This document shows, piece by piece, positions 18,024-26,643 of a stretch of DNA of 64,000 nucleotides. Below the pieces are notes generated by a model. It ran no database searches and was not told where the DNA came from. It saw only the letters and a program-made list of their open reading frames with translations. The translations under genes and the position numbers were made by a program. Positions within the stretch are counted from its first letter, which is position 1. Each line of letters opens with the position of its first letter. Source of the DNA: Pedobacter sp. SYP-B3415 (GTDB taxonomy: Bacteria > Bacteroidota > Bacteroidia > Sphingobacteriales > Sphingobacteriaceae); contig NZ_RXNQ01000004.1 of assembly GCF_004138205.1 (NCBI RefSeq), positions 83,255 to 147,254 of the forward strand, given 5' to 3'.

Positions 18024-18882
18024 GTCCTAAAATCTCACCCACATGACGTTCTATATTGTTACAGATCGTATCAACCGGCAGGTCATTGGCATCATAACCA
18101 AAGGGATCTTCAATTTCCTCAGCAATCAACTCAAGGCTGGCGAGCACATAAAGAATAAACGGAACAATCGGAATGACCCAATAACCCAGGCTGAAAACCC
18201 AGCCTATTGGCAGCGTGATGACGTATACAAAAATAAATTTTTTAATAAAGACGCTGTAGGAGAATGGGATCGGTGTGTTTTTGATCCGTTCGCAACCGCC
18301 GCAGATATCTGTAAAAGCATTGAGGTCCGCATTCAGGCTGATCAGCTGCTCCTGCGGAATTTTTCCCGCAGCCACCAACTCGTAAATTTTGCTGATCATT
18401 CTGCCGGCAATCTGGTTGGGGATATGTTTTGACTCCTCTACCTCAATCAGGATGCTGTTTTTGCCGAAATACTTTTTTTCCCGAAGATGCTCCTTGAGCG
18501 CAAAGGCGTATTTTGGGATCGCATACTCGAAAAACTCATTATCCTTCGTGTCAAGCTTCAATGCCCTGATCTTCATCGCGAAGTTCCGGCTAACGTTTGT
18601 CAGCCCGCCGAGCAGTTTGCGCCCCTCCCACCAGCGATCATATGATGAATTGGTTCGGAACACGAGCAGCATTGAGATAACAAAGCCAAGCAGGTTATGC
18701 ATCATGCTTACATTTTTTACATGATCGCTCTCAGACAATTTAAGAAAATTCAATTCCAGAAACGCAATGCCGCCCGATAGCGCAGCGACGCTGATCATAA
18801 GCGGCCAGAGTTTGTAAAAAGTATCCGCACGGTGGATTCTGAAAATAAAGCTGATCCAGTCTTTGGGGTTATAATTGATCAT
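18016..18882 (-). CDS. bestrophin family ion channel protein
   Basis: 288-residue inner-membrane protein of the bestrophin/UPF0187 family, known from bacterial homologues to form pentameric ion channels. Family landmarks: RIHRADTFYKLWP near the N-terminus, FRTNSSYDRWWEGRK, and EEIEDPFGYDANDLP near the C-terminus. Hydrophobic segments lie around residues 25-45, 62-77 and 210-255. The C-terminal eight bases overlap the deacetylase start; kynureninase ends 42 bases upstream of this start. Ion selectivity is not deducible. Confidence 0.92.
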   Translation of the reverse strand: MINYNPKDWISFIFRIHRADTFYKLWPLMISVAALSGGIAFLELNFLKLSESDHVKNVSMMHNLLGFVISMLLVFRTNSSYDRWWEGRKLLGGLTNVSRNFAMKIRALKLDTKDNEFFEYAIPKYAFALKEHLREKKYFGKNSILIEVEESKHIPNQIAGRMISKIYELVAAGKIPQEQLISLNADLNAFTDICGGCERIKNTPIPFSYSVFIKKFIFVYVITLPIGWVFSLGYWVIPIVPFILYVLASLELIAEEIEDPFGYDANDLPVDTICNNIERHVGEILGHA

Positions 18883-18924
18883 AAAGTCTTGTTCGGTAAA
18901 CCTACAGGTGATGTCATAACGAAA

Positions 18925-20217
18925 TTATGAAACAAATAGTTTGCCGCTGTTCTCGGTGAATGCCTGACCCAGAATGAACACATCTTCAAACGAATTGTAA
19001 AGCGGAACAGGGCTCAGACGGATTACATTTGGTTCGCGCCAGTCGCCTAAAATTTGTCGCTCAACAAGTCCGTCAAAAACCTCCTTACCTCGTGCTTTTG
19101 CAATAATTGAAAGCTGCGCACCCCGCCATTCGGGAGCCTGAGGAGTAATGATCTCAAATAAGACCGAGCCATGGCTCCGGTTTACCTCGTTAATGATCCA
19201 GTAGAGGTAGGCGGTTAGTTTCAGGCTTTTTTCCCGCAAGGCGGGCATAAACCCGGCCCGCTCGAACTGCAGCAGCGACGCGTGGTAGAGACTCATTGGC
19301 ATGACCTGCGTACAGCTAACCTGCCAGCCGTCTGCGCCGGCCTCGGGGACGAATCCTTTCTGCATAAGGAAACGCGTGTTTTCCTGGTAGCCCCACCAGC
19401 CTGCAAAACGTTTCAGATCACGATTACTGAAGTGTTTTTCGTGTACAAAAATACCGCTGATGCCGCCGGGACCAGCATTCTGGTATTTATAAGAACACCA
19501 GCAGGCAAAGTCCGCCCCCCAGTCATGCAGAGACAGGGGGACATTGCCCGCGGCATGTGCAAGATCAAAACCAACGAGTGCACCCACCGAATGACCGGCC
19601 TGTGTGATCTGTTTCATATCATAAAGCTGCCCGCTGTAGTAATTGATTCCGCCAAAGAGCACAAGCGCGAGCTCATTACGATGGTAATTAATTGCATCCA
19701 GAATGTCTTCAGTGCGGAGCAGGTATTCGCCCGGCCGCGGTGATACTTCAATGATACAGTCTGCGGGGTCCAGTCCATGAAAGCGAACCTGACTTTCCAA
19801 TGCATACTGGTCCGACGGAAAGGCGCCTGCCTCCATGATAATCTTGAAACGCTTCAGGTCTGGCCGGTAAAAGCTGACAAGTAACAGATGCAGGTTAACC
19901 GTGAGCGTATTCATCGGGCAAACCTCAGCAGGCAGGGCGCCAACGACAGGCGCCATCAGGCGTTTTAATTCTTTGTGATAAAACATCCAGGGCTGATGGC
20001 CGTCAAACCAGCCTTCTACCGCATGCTGCTGCCAGTTATCCAATTGCGATTCAAGTGCAGCACGGGCCGACACGGGCTGAAGTCCGAGGGAATTGCCGCA
20101 GAAATACCGCACCGGTTTCCCTTCTTGCGTGGGAAACAGAAATTCATTTCTGAAGTCTTTCAGGACGTCGGCTTCATCCAGCAACTGCGCAAAGGCAAGC
20201 GTATTCTCAAAATCCAT
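18925..20217 (-). CDS. kynU: kynureninase
   Basis: PLP enzyme cleaving kynurenine or 3-hydroxykynurenine to (hydroxy)anthranilate and alanine. The ATG at 20217 (MDFENTLAFAQ) is preferred to a TTG three codons earlier, giving 430 residues. Signatures: YFCGNSLGLQP, the NTLTVNLH phosphate-binding region, GFDLAHAAGNVPL with the PLP-ring Asp, and CWCSYKYQNAGPGG with the Schiff-base Lys. No other kynurenine-pathway gene (dioxygenase, monooxygenase, hydroxyanthranilate dioxygenase) is in the window. It lies 48 bases after the VOC gene in a co-directional run. Confidence 0.95.
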   Translation of the reverse strand: MDFENTLAFAQLLDEADVLKDFRNEFLFPTQEGKPVRYFCGNSLGLQPVSARAALESQLDNWQQHAVEGWFDGHQPWMFYHKELKRLMAPVVGALPAEVCPMNTLTVNLHLLLVSFYRPDLKRFKIIMEAGAFPSDQYALESQVRFHGLDPADCIIEVSPRPGEYLLRTEDILDAINYHRNELALVLFGGINYYSGQLYDMKQITQAGHSVGALVGFDLAHAAGNVPLSLHDWGADFACWCSYKYQNAGPGGISGIFVHEKHFSNRDLKRFAGWWGYQENTRFLMQKGFVPEAGADGWQVSCTQVMPMSLYHASLLQFERAGFMPALREKSLKLTAYLYWIINEVNRSHGSVLFEIITPQAPEWRGAQLSIIAKARGKEVFDGLVERQILGDWREPNVIRLSPVPLYNSFEDVFILGQAFTENSGKLFVS

Positions 20218-20274
20218 AGGTGTCAATTATAACAAAAAGATTGCGCTCATTGAAGCACCGGGTGTTTTTTGACG

Positions 20275-20652
20275 CTACGGTGTGGTAATCCACCAGGTAT
20301 TGCCGAAGGGATCCCTTACCCCGCCGCTGCGCCCGTAAGACTGATCGGAAGGCTCCATTAAGCTTTGTGCACCGGCTTCAAGCGCCGTCTTGTAAGTCAG
20401 GTCAGCATCCTCAGCATAAATAAAAAAGCCGGCCGGCTGGGCGGGCCACTCATCAGTTGCACCTGCATACATGATGACCGTGTCACCCATCTGCAATTCG
20501 CCATGCATAACTGATTGCTGATCTTCTCTCAGTACCCGCGAATTTTCTGTTGCACCGAAAACCGTTTGTACAAAATGGAAAAATCTTTCTGCGTTTTGCA
20601 GGATCAAGTAAGGATTTACCCTGCTGTGCCCCTGCGGAATGTTTAATGCCAT
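20275..20652 (-). CDS. VOC superfamily (PhnB/glyoxalase-like) protein
   Basis: 125-residue vicinal-oxygen-chelate fold protein. The start MALNIPQGHSRVNPYL at 20652 matches the usual N-terminus of PhnB-like proteins; the frame opens 33 bases earlier, inside the upstream gene. The sequence shows AERFFHFVQTVFGA, MGDTVIMYAG, FFIYAEDAD and RSGGVRDPFGNTWWI, the pseudo-repeated beta-alpha-beta units. Most members of this subgroup have unknown substrate. It starts 7 bases after the end of the PhyH-like gene. Confidence 0.85.
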   Translation of the reverse strand: MALNIPQGHSRVNPYLILQNAERFFHFVQTVFGATENSRVLREDQQSVMHGELQMGDTVIMYAGATDEWPAQPAGFFIYAEDADLTYKTALEAGAQSLMEPSDQSYGRSGGVRDPFGNTWWITTP

Positions 20653-20659
20653 AATAAAT

Positions 20660-21396
20660 TTATTGAAGTGAAAGGTTTGAATCAAATACCGCCATACGTT
20701 CCGACCACCTCAGGCCATCAGGAAGTTCATCTCCCGATAGTTCGATGTGTATAATCCGCCGCCTGCCGTGATGTTTGCTTTTTGATGAACGATGCATTAA
20801 AAGTGGTTTCATCAGCATTAGCGTACCAGCCGCTGCATAACAATTTACATACGCTGCCTGGTTGCCAAGCTGATCACGACGAACAATTCCCTTAAGGTGC
20901 GAACCGGGTAAGACCTGCAGGGCACCGTTCCTTTCATCTGCGGCATCGAGATGAAGCCGTAATGTGAACATATTTTCCAGAATCTTAACCGGCGGCTGGA
21001 CCGCATACCGCCCGTGTTTGAAAGTCCAATTTGTGTAATTGGGAGAAACGATACGGTCACTAACCTGAACAATGAGATCCTGATGTGGTGCCACGAACCA
21101 GTTTGAAGCGGCAGGCTTATCGAAATAGACTGACCTCACCACAGCCGCGTACGGTGACAGGGATCTGATCAGCGATAATACCTTCGGATTAAATAAGTCT
21201 TTGGCAAGCTCAGGAGCCTGGATTAAAAAACGACGAATGGCAAAAACTTCCGAACTCTTCCGAAAGTCTTCGCCATTATCTTTAAGCGCATCAATGCGTT
21301 TGCAAATTAATCGAGCTCCGTGCTTGTATAAATATCGTTTAAGAAACAAAAGCCCTGCTCAGCAAAAGATTCGAGAGCATTCTCCGGAATTTCCAT
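20660..21396 (-). pseudogene. phytanoyl-CoA dioxygenase (PhyH) family gene with apparent frameshift
   Basis: Fe(II)/2-oxoglutarate dioxygenase family. The C-terminal ~220 residues are in one frame, with HQD (iron-binding HxD), NGALQVLPGSHLKG and LMHRSS (distal His). The family N-terminus lies in another frame: ATG at 21396, MEIPENALESFAEQGFCFLN..., which meets a TAA near 21308. Homologous sequence resumes in the -1 frame at LICKRIDAL. A single-base deletion near 21309-21315 explains this. The gene starts 31 bases after the upstream stop, supporting the 21396 start. A TTG-started shorter protein from 21349 is the alternative but lacks the normal N-terminus. Could be a real mutation or a sequencing error. 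Confidence 0.75.
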
Positions 21397-21427
21397 TTCC
21401 GAAGATACCAATCAGTTCAGGCAATTG

Positions 21428-21919
21428 CTAAAATTTGATTTTATCGTGTTCGCCCATGTCCGGAGTGGTACCTGTCACAACGGCTTTCAGCATGTTGAAT
21501 AAAACAACCATCTTAGATGAACTGCTGTCCCAGTATTCGGCAACGGTTGGTGTAACTTTGATAAGTGTAAGACGTGGATCTTCTAAACCGTCGGGGAACC
21601 ACGCTTTTACAAATGGATTAAAGTACGCTTCTTTACGCGCTTGGTCGTCTACCAGCTCAGCCTTGCCGTTTACCGCTAAGTACGTGTTGTCAGCGGGGTT
21701 GCTATAGGCCAGCAGCACTTCATTTTCTCTGGAAATTTCCGCTGATTTTAGCGAGTATTCATTGGTAAAGAACCAGATACTTCCATCTTCCTCAATTTTT
21801 GCTGTAGCCATAGGGCGTCCCGATAATTCGTCAGCATCTTTTGAAAGTGTGGTAAACATGCAGATGCGTACTGATTCTGCTTTCTCTTTAAGAATGGCTA
21901 TGTTTTTCTCGTTTTTCAT
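21428..21919 (-). CDS. pyridoxamine 5'-phosphate oxidase-like (general stress protein 26 type)
   Basis: 163-residue flavin-binding split-barrel protein. The start at 21919 (MKNEKNIAILKEKAESVRICMFTT) matches the family; 13 further upstream codons are probably untranslated. The motifs GRPMATAKIEEDGSIWFFTN and LLAYSNPADNTYLAVNGKAEL are typical of general stress protein 26-like proteins, which bind FMN or FAD; the reaction is usually unknown. It is 73 bases downstream of the Mpg gene. Membership in the same transcript as a DNA-repair and a Met-sulfoxide reductase gene fits a stress role, by inference. Confidence 0.88.
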   Translation of the reverse strand: MKNEKNIAILKEKAESVRICMFTTLSKDADELSGRPMATAKIEEDGSIWFFTNEYSLKSAEISRENEVLLAYSNPADNTYLAVNGKAELVDDQARKEAYFNPFVKAWFPDGLEDPRLTLIKVTPTVAEYWDSSSSKMVVLFNMLKAVVTGTTPDMGEHDKIKF

Positions 21920-21992
21920 GGATTTTAGTTTAAACAGACCTATGGTCCTACCATGCAAACAATGACCCCGCTGAAAGGTTTCCGGAAATACT

Positions 21993-22610
21993 TTATCCCT
22001 TGTTTGGTCTACTCACATACGGGTTTCCCCGGACATAAAAACGCCAGGGTAATAAGGCATCTTCGCCTGCATAGTCGACCCCGATGCGGGGGCCCGCAAC
22101 AATATCTTCAGGTGCATGCCTGATACCATGATCCTCGATCCAGATCTCTTCGCCTGTCAGATCAAGGGCATTCAGGTTCCGGTCTATGCCAAGGGACTTG
22201 GCTGCCGAGCCGGGCCCGGCGGTAAGGCCCGGCTTCAGTACCGAAGCCTTTCTTCTTCGGAGCATAATATCAAGCCCCTCGAGCGGTTCGATGCCACGTA
22301 CCAGAACAGCATGTGGCTCCCCCTCAACCGAGCTGACCACATTAAAGAGACAGTGCATTCCGTAACAGAGGTAGACATAAGAATGACCTCCTTGTCTGTA
22401 CATCACTTCTGTTCTGTTCGTCCGGCGCCCGCCAAACGCATGCGACGCTTTATCAGTTACACCGTTATAGGCCTCGGTTTCGACAATGATCCCTGCTGTA
22501 ACTTCTCCACCGATGTTTGTGTAAAGCACTTTACCTAAAAGACTTACGGCTAGTTCAGTCACTTTATTGTTTAGGTAATAACTGAGTGGTAATTTGTGCT
22601 TATTTGTCAT
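21993..22610 (-). CDS. 3-methyladenine DNA glycosylase (AAG/MPG family)
   Basis: 205-residue monofunctional DNA glycosylase removing alkylated and deaminated purines. Family motifs: LAVSLLGKVLYT, VETEAYNGVTDKASHAFGGRRTNR (catalytic Glu and substrate-pocket residues), YVYLCYGMHCLFNVV, and GPGSAAKSLGID. Its start overlaps the end of the fRMsr gene by 11 bases, so the pair is probably translationally coupled. Length and motifs are intact. Confidence 0.95.
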   Translation of the reverse strand: MTNKHKLPLSYYLNNKVTELAVSLLGKVLYTNIGGEVTAGIIVETEAYNGVTDKASHAFGGRRTNRTEVMYRQGGHSYVYLCYGMHCLFNVVSSVEGEPHAVLVRGIEPLEGLDIMLRRRKASVLKPGLTAGPGSAAKSLGIDRNLNALDLTGEEIWIEDHGIRHAPEDIVAGPRIGVDYAGEDALLPWRFYVRGNPYVSRPNKG

Positions 22611-23082
22611 TCAGTATAAATGTAATGAGCTGCTCAAGATATTTAGCATCAACTTCATCGAAGGCCGACAGATCCGCACTATCAGCATCGAGGACGCCGA
22701 CCACTTCTCCGTTTGAAAACATCGGAACAACGATTTCTGATCTTGACATTGAACTGCAGGCAATATGGCCGGGAAAGGCTTCAACATCGGGCACGATCAG
22801 TGTTTTCTTTTCCGCCCAGGCGCTCCCGCAGACACCTTTGCCTTTTGCTATGCGGGTGCAGGCCACAGGTCCCTGAAACGGTCCGAGCACCAGTTGCGCA
22901 TCTTTAACAAGATAGAAGCCTACCCAAAGCCAGTTAAACTGTTCTTTTAGCGCAGCACAGGCGTTCGCCAGGTTGGCCGTACGATCGACTTCGCCTTCGA
23001 CCAATGCGGCGATCTGAGGGAGCAGCGATTCATACTGTTCAGACTTATCGATATGATGTTTAATAATGAGATCTTCTGCCAT
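22600..23082 (-). CDS. msrC: free methionine-(R)-sulfoxide reductase (GAF domain, fRMsr)
   Basis: Reduces free Met-R-sulfoxide in the cytoplasm. The start at 23082 (MAEDLIIKHHID) gives 160 residues; the longer frame adds 23 residues without similarity. One GAF domain covers nearly all of it. All three Cys of the family are present: C75 (GPVACTRI), C85 (GVCGSA) and C109 (HIACSS). VPDVEAFPGHIAC and SEIVVPMF match the substrate pocket. It is the first gene of the minus-strand run 17121-23082, with the divergent S46 peptidase gene beginning 160 bases away. Confidence 0.93.
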   Translation of the reverse strand: MAEDLIIKHHIDKSEQYESLLPQIAALVEGEVDRTANLANACAALKEQFNWLWVGFYLVKDAQLVLGPFQGPVACTRIAKGKGVCGSAWAEKKTLIVPDVEAFPGHIACSSMSRSEIVVPMFSNGEVVGVLDADSADLSAFDEVDAKYLEQLITFILNDK

Positions 23083-23242
23083 TTGATATAGTATTTCAAC
23101 AAAATTAACTATTAACCGTCGAATTTGTGCGGGCTGTAGGAATCGTGACAAGTGTTCAACACTAGGCTAACTTCTCAACACAGGTACCGGCAGCGCATAA
23201 AATTGCCTAGATTTACCGCATTATCGCTTAACATCCACTAAC

Positions 23243-25405
23243 ATGAATATAAAAAGCTTACTGGCCACTTCACTCTTATGTCTGGGTTTCTTCTCATCCG
23301 GGCTGCCACCTGAAGAGGGCATGTACCCGCTTAGTGAATTAAACAGAGTCGACCTCAAAAAGGCCGGTCTACGCATCAGTCAGGAAGACATTTACAGTAC
23401 GACCGGCAAAAGCAGTCTTGTTGATGCACTGGTGAATGTGGGTGGCTGTACGGGATCCTTCGTATCTGCGCAGGGATTGATTATCACAAATCATCATTGT
23501 GCCTTCGCAGCCGTGCAACAGGCAAGTACCCCGGAACACGACTACCTGAACAAAGGATTTGTTGCCAGAGGACATGAATATGAAATTGAGGCTAAAGGCC
23601 TAACCTGCCGAATTACAGAAAGTTATGAAGATGTATCTGATCAGGTCCTTGGAGCAGCGTCACAAATCAGCGATCCTGCATCACGCCTGGCGGTCATTAA
23701 CAATGCAATGAAGCACCTGGCTATAGAAGCAGAAAAGCGCGATCCAGGAATTAAAGCTGAGGTTTCGGAAATGTTTATCGGGAAAACCTACGTGCTTTTT
23801 AGATACCGGATCATCCGGGATGTGCGCCTGGTCTATGTGCCTACAAGAAGTATAGGAGAATTTGGCGGCGAAACCGACAATTGGGTGTGGCCGCGTCATA
23901 CAGGTGACTTTTCTTTTATGCGCGCTTATGTAGGTAAAGACGGCAAACCTGCTGCTTACTCAAAAGACAATGTGCCTTACAGGCCAAAGAAATTTCTTAA
24001 GGTGAATCCTGCGGGAACGAATGAGGAGGATTTTGTTTTTATTCTCGGTTATCCCGGACGCACCTTCCGTCACAGACCGGCAGATTTCATTAGTTATCAG
24101 CAGAACTACCTCTTGCCTTATACAGCAGATCTTTACGAATTTGAAAACAAGGCGATGGAGGCTGCCGGCAAAAAGGACGCTGCTACTGCCTTGCGCCTGG
24201 CCACGCGCATCAAACGGAACGCGAACGTGATGAAAAACTACCGCGGAAAACTCCAGGGCCTGCAGGGCATAGGTCTGATAAATGACAAGCGCAAAGAGGA
24301 TGCAGATCTCGCCGCATTTATTGAGAAAAACCCGGCACTGAAGTCTCGTTACGGAACATTGATGACCGACATCAACACCCTCTACAAGCTTATCTACAGC
24401 GATGCCGGCCGCGATATGTGGCTGGGTCAGATCTATAATTCCACAAGCCTGCTTAAAGTCGCTACGACCATAAATGGTTTTAAAACAGAGCTTGCCATGC
24501 AGACAGGTGGCAGCCGGCAGAATTGGTTTAATGACAGGCTGCCGGCATTAAAAAAAGAACTGGACAACATTTACTCCTCTTTCGATGCGGAAGCCGACCG
24601 GCGCATATTTGGACGTATGCTGGCTGATGCGTCCGCCCTTCCTCAAAATCAGCGTATTGCGCCAGTCGATCGTTTAATGGGCGCAAAGACCGGCCAGGGT
24701 GCAGATCAGTTGGCGGGGAAACTGATTACGGAAAGCAAATTAGCGGAACGAGGTGCTGTGTTGGAAGATGTCCTGAAAAGTCCTGACCGGCTGCTTGCGC
24801 TAAAAGATCCGCTCCTTGATTTTGCGCGGGAGACAGACCAGCTTATTGCCCGCCTGAAACCGGAAAAAGACCGTCGTGATGGGCTGCTGAACAAGTTAAT
24901 GGGCGATTACGTCAACGTGAAAGAGCAGTTCATGAAGCGCTCTTTTATTCCTGATGCCAACAGTACGCTTCGCCTGACGTACGGCTATGTTCGCGGATAT
25001 AGTCCGGCAGATGCCACCTACATGAAACCATACACCACGATAGCCGGAATATTCGAAAAAGGCGCTTCAGGTAATCCTGATTTTGTCTATCCGCCGCAAA
25101 TCAAAGCGCGCTGGCAAGCGAAGGATTTTGGTGCATTTGCAAAAAAAGACCTGAACGACGTACCTGTAGCGTTCCTGTATAATATGGACACCACAGGCGG
25201 CAATTCCGGATCGCCTATTATGAACGCAGACGGCGAACTGATCGGTGTAAATTTTGACCGTGCGTATGGCGCGACCATAAACGATTATGCCTGGAATGAA
25301 AAATACAGCCGGTCAATCGGTGTAGATATCCGTTATGTGCTTTGGGTGGCGCAAAAGATCGATCAGGCAGATTTTCTGCTTCGCGAAATGGGCATAAGGA
25401 TTTAA
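23243..25405 (+). CDS. S46 family dipeptidyl-peptidase, DPP11-like (Asp/Glu-specific)
   Basis: 720-residue periplasmic exopeptidase that removes dipeptides from peptide N-termini. A signal peptide (MNIKSLLATSLLCLGFFSSG) precedes the mature protein. The serine-protease triad is visible: H85 in ITNHHCAF, D212 in GETDNWVWPRHTGDF, and S655 in GGNSGSPI. R673, 18 residues after the Ser (NFDRAY), is at the S1 position that is Arg in DPP11 and Gly in DPP7, so acidic P1 specificity is predicted. It is followed after 4 bases by a CrtA-like gene. The DPP11 subtype is inferred from this one position. Confidence 0.93.
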   Translation: MNIKSLLATSLLCLGFFSSGLPPEEGMYPLSELNRVDLKKAGLRISQEDIYSTTGKSSLVDALVNVGGCTGSFVSAQGLIITNHHCAFAAVQQASTPEHDYLNKGFVARGHEYEIEAKGLTCRITESYEDVSDQVLGAASQISDPASRLAVINNAMKHLAIEAEKRDPGIKAEVSEMFIGKTYVLFRYRIIRDVRLVYVPTRSIGEFGGETDNWVWPRHTGDFSFMRAYVGKDGKPAAYSKDNVPYRPKKFLKVNPAGTNEEDFVFILGYPGRTFRHRPADFISYQQNYLLPYTADLYEFENKAMEAAGKKDAATALRLATRIKRNANVMKNYRGKLQGLQGIGLINDKRKEDADLAAFIEKNPALKSRYGTLMTDINTLYKLIYSDAGRDMWLGQIYNSTSLLKVATTINGFKTELAMQTGGSRQNWFNDRLPALKKELDNIYSSFDAEADRRIFGRMLADASALPQNQRIAPVDRLMGAKTGQGADQLAGKLITESKLAERGAVLEDVLKSPDRLLALKDPLLDFARETDQLIARLKPEKDRRDGLLNKLMGDYVNVKEQFMKRSFIPDANSTLRLTYGYVRGYSPADATYMKPYTTIAGIFEKGASGNPDFVYPPQIKARWQAKDFGAFAKKDLNDVPVAFLYNMDTTGGNSGSPIMNADGELIGVNFDRAYGATINDYAWNEKYSRSIGVDIRYVLWVAQKIDQADFLLREMGIRI

Positions 25406-25409
25406 ACGC

Positions 25410-26102
25410 ATGCGGGTATTGTTAACGGTAACGCGTTTCAAAACGGTATTTATTCCTTTCGCCTTTGTCGGAATGGCGCTGCTGCATCTTCCGCTATGGC
25501 TGAACCGAAAAATCAGCTTTTACAAGCTTCTGGGTGCAGGTGGCCAGGCCCAGCCAGATGTCCCGGCGGATTACCGGCACTGGGGACTGCTGGTTTGCTT
25601 TGAAAATGATCAACAGTTAACCCGGTTCGCCACGCGATCGTTTGTCTCAGCCTGGTTCCGTTTTTTCGGGGCAGAGCAGCTTAACGTTGTTCTTGAACCG
25701 ATCAGTGCGCATGGCCTTTGGGACGGCCGACAGCCCTTCATTTACAAAAAGCAGACGGGTTCATATAACGGCCAGGTCGGCGTACTCACCCGTGCAACGA
25801 TTCGCGGCAACAAAATGAAAGCGTTCCGAGCCGATATAAAAAAGGCTTCTGCAGCCATGCGCGAGTCCCCGGGGTTTGTACTGGCAGCCGGCCTCGGCGA
25901 AAACCCCTTTTTCAGACAGGCTACTTTCTCGATTTGGGAGAACGCAGCGCTTATGAAAGATTACGCCTACCGCCATGTTGATCATGCTGCGGTCATCAAG
26001 CGTACCCGCGAAGATGGCTGGTATACCGAAGAGCTTTTTGCCCGCTTCAAAATTATCGCGATCGAAGGATCGTTAAACGGAACAACCTATTCAAATCAAT
26101 AA
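25410..26102 (+). CDS. spheroidene monooxygenase (CrtA)-like protein
   Basis: 230-residue protein resembling the CrtA family of carotenoid-related oxygenases. Recognisable regions: RFFGAEQLNVVLEPISAHGLWDG, VGVLTRATIRGNKM, GLGENPFFRQATFSIWEN, and a C-terminal TREDGWYTEELFARFKI block. CrtA oxygenates acyclic carotenoids, but no carotenoid gene is nearby and many non-phototroph homologues have unknown substrates. One hydrophobic segment lies near residues 12-30. It starts 4 bases after the peptidase stop and is followed after 5 bases by a small gene, so all three are co-transcribed. Functional assignment is tentative. Confidence 0.65.
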   Translation: MRVLLTVTRFKTVFIPFAFVGMALLHLPLWLNRKISFYKLLGAGGQAQPDVPADYRHWGLLVCFENDQQLTRFATRSFVSAWFRFFGAEQLNVVLEPISAHGLWDGRQPFIYKKQTGSYNGQVGVLTRATIRGNKMKAFRADIKKASAAMRESPGFVLAAGLGENPFFRQATFSIWENAALMKDYAYRHVDHAAVIKRTREDGWYTEELFARFKIIAIEGSLNGTTYSNQ

Positions 26103-26107
26103 CAGAT

Positions 26108-26359
26108 ATGCGCGTCATTGCCGAGCTACCACATCCCGATTGTAAGATTACAATCTTCTCAATGAATCAAAAATACATTGTGAAGTTTGAACAGGGAACA
26201 CTTGAACAAATTTACAAGCTTGCCGAACTTGACCTGACCGGCGGGGGTGTTGATGAGGTCTTTCAGATCATTGATGAAGCTTTTATTGCCACCGTAGTAA
26301 GTAGGTTTGCATTGATGCGCAGCGATTTCAAAGATGCTTACCAGCGTCAGCAGTATTAG
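26108..26359 (+). CDS. small hypothetical protein
   Basis: 83 residues, no signal peptide or membrane helix. The sequence (beginning MRVIAELPHPDCKITIFSMN) looks like a small alpha/beta protein: a beta-hairpin with NQKYIVKFEQG followed by helices. I do not recognise a named domain but have an impression of similar proteins in Sphingobacteria. It begins 5 bases after the CrtA-like stop and ends the unit. Tight spacing and protein-like composition support it as real. Confidence 0.7.
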   Translation: MRVIAELPHPDCKITIFSMNQKYIVKFEQGTLEQIYKLAELDLTGGGVDEVFQIIDEAFIATVVSRFALMRSDFKDAYQRQQY

Positions 26360-26617
26360 ATTACATAAATAGTATAAATATCTGATAATCAATCGCATTT
26401 ACTTAAATACAGAATTTAATTCGGCGGCAGGGATACCCAGACTAAACTTCGATCTGTATCACGTAAAGTAGCAGATTATATTTGTTATATATTAAATTGA
26501 ATATCAAAATATTATCATGTCTAGCAAAATTACATTTTGTCTTGATATATTCCATTTTTTTGGATGTGATCATCATTATTTGTCAATAAAAATACGGTCA
26601 GATAGTTTGTCAATTAA

Positions 26618-26625
26618 TATCTTTG
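26618..26625 (+). promoter_or_regulatory. putative -7 box for the MFS gene
   Basis: TATCTTTG matches the Bacteroidota -7 consensus TAnnTTTG, 19 bases before the ATG at 26644. The surrounding 26360-26643 gap is very AT-rich and holds another match, TATATTTG, at 26477-26484. No clear -33 element was found for either. Confidence 0.4.
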
Positions 26626-26643
26626 ATTCTAATCCCTGCTCGA

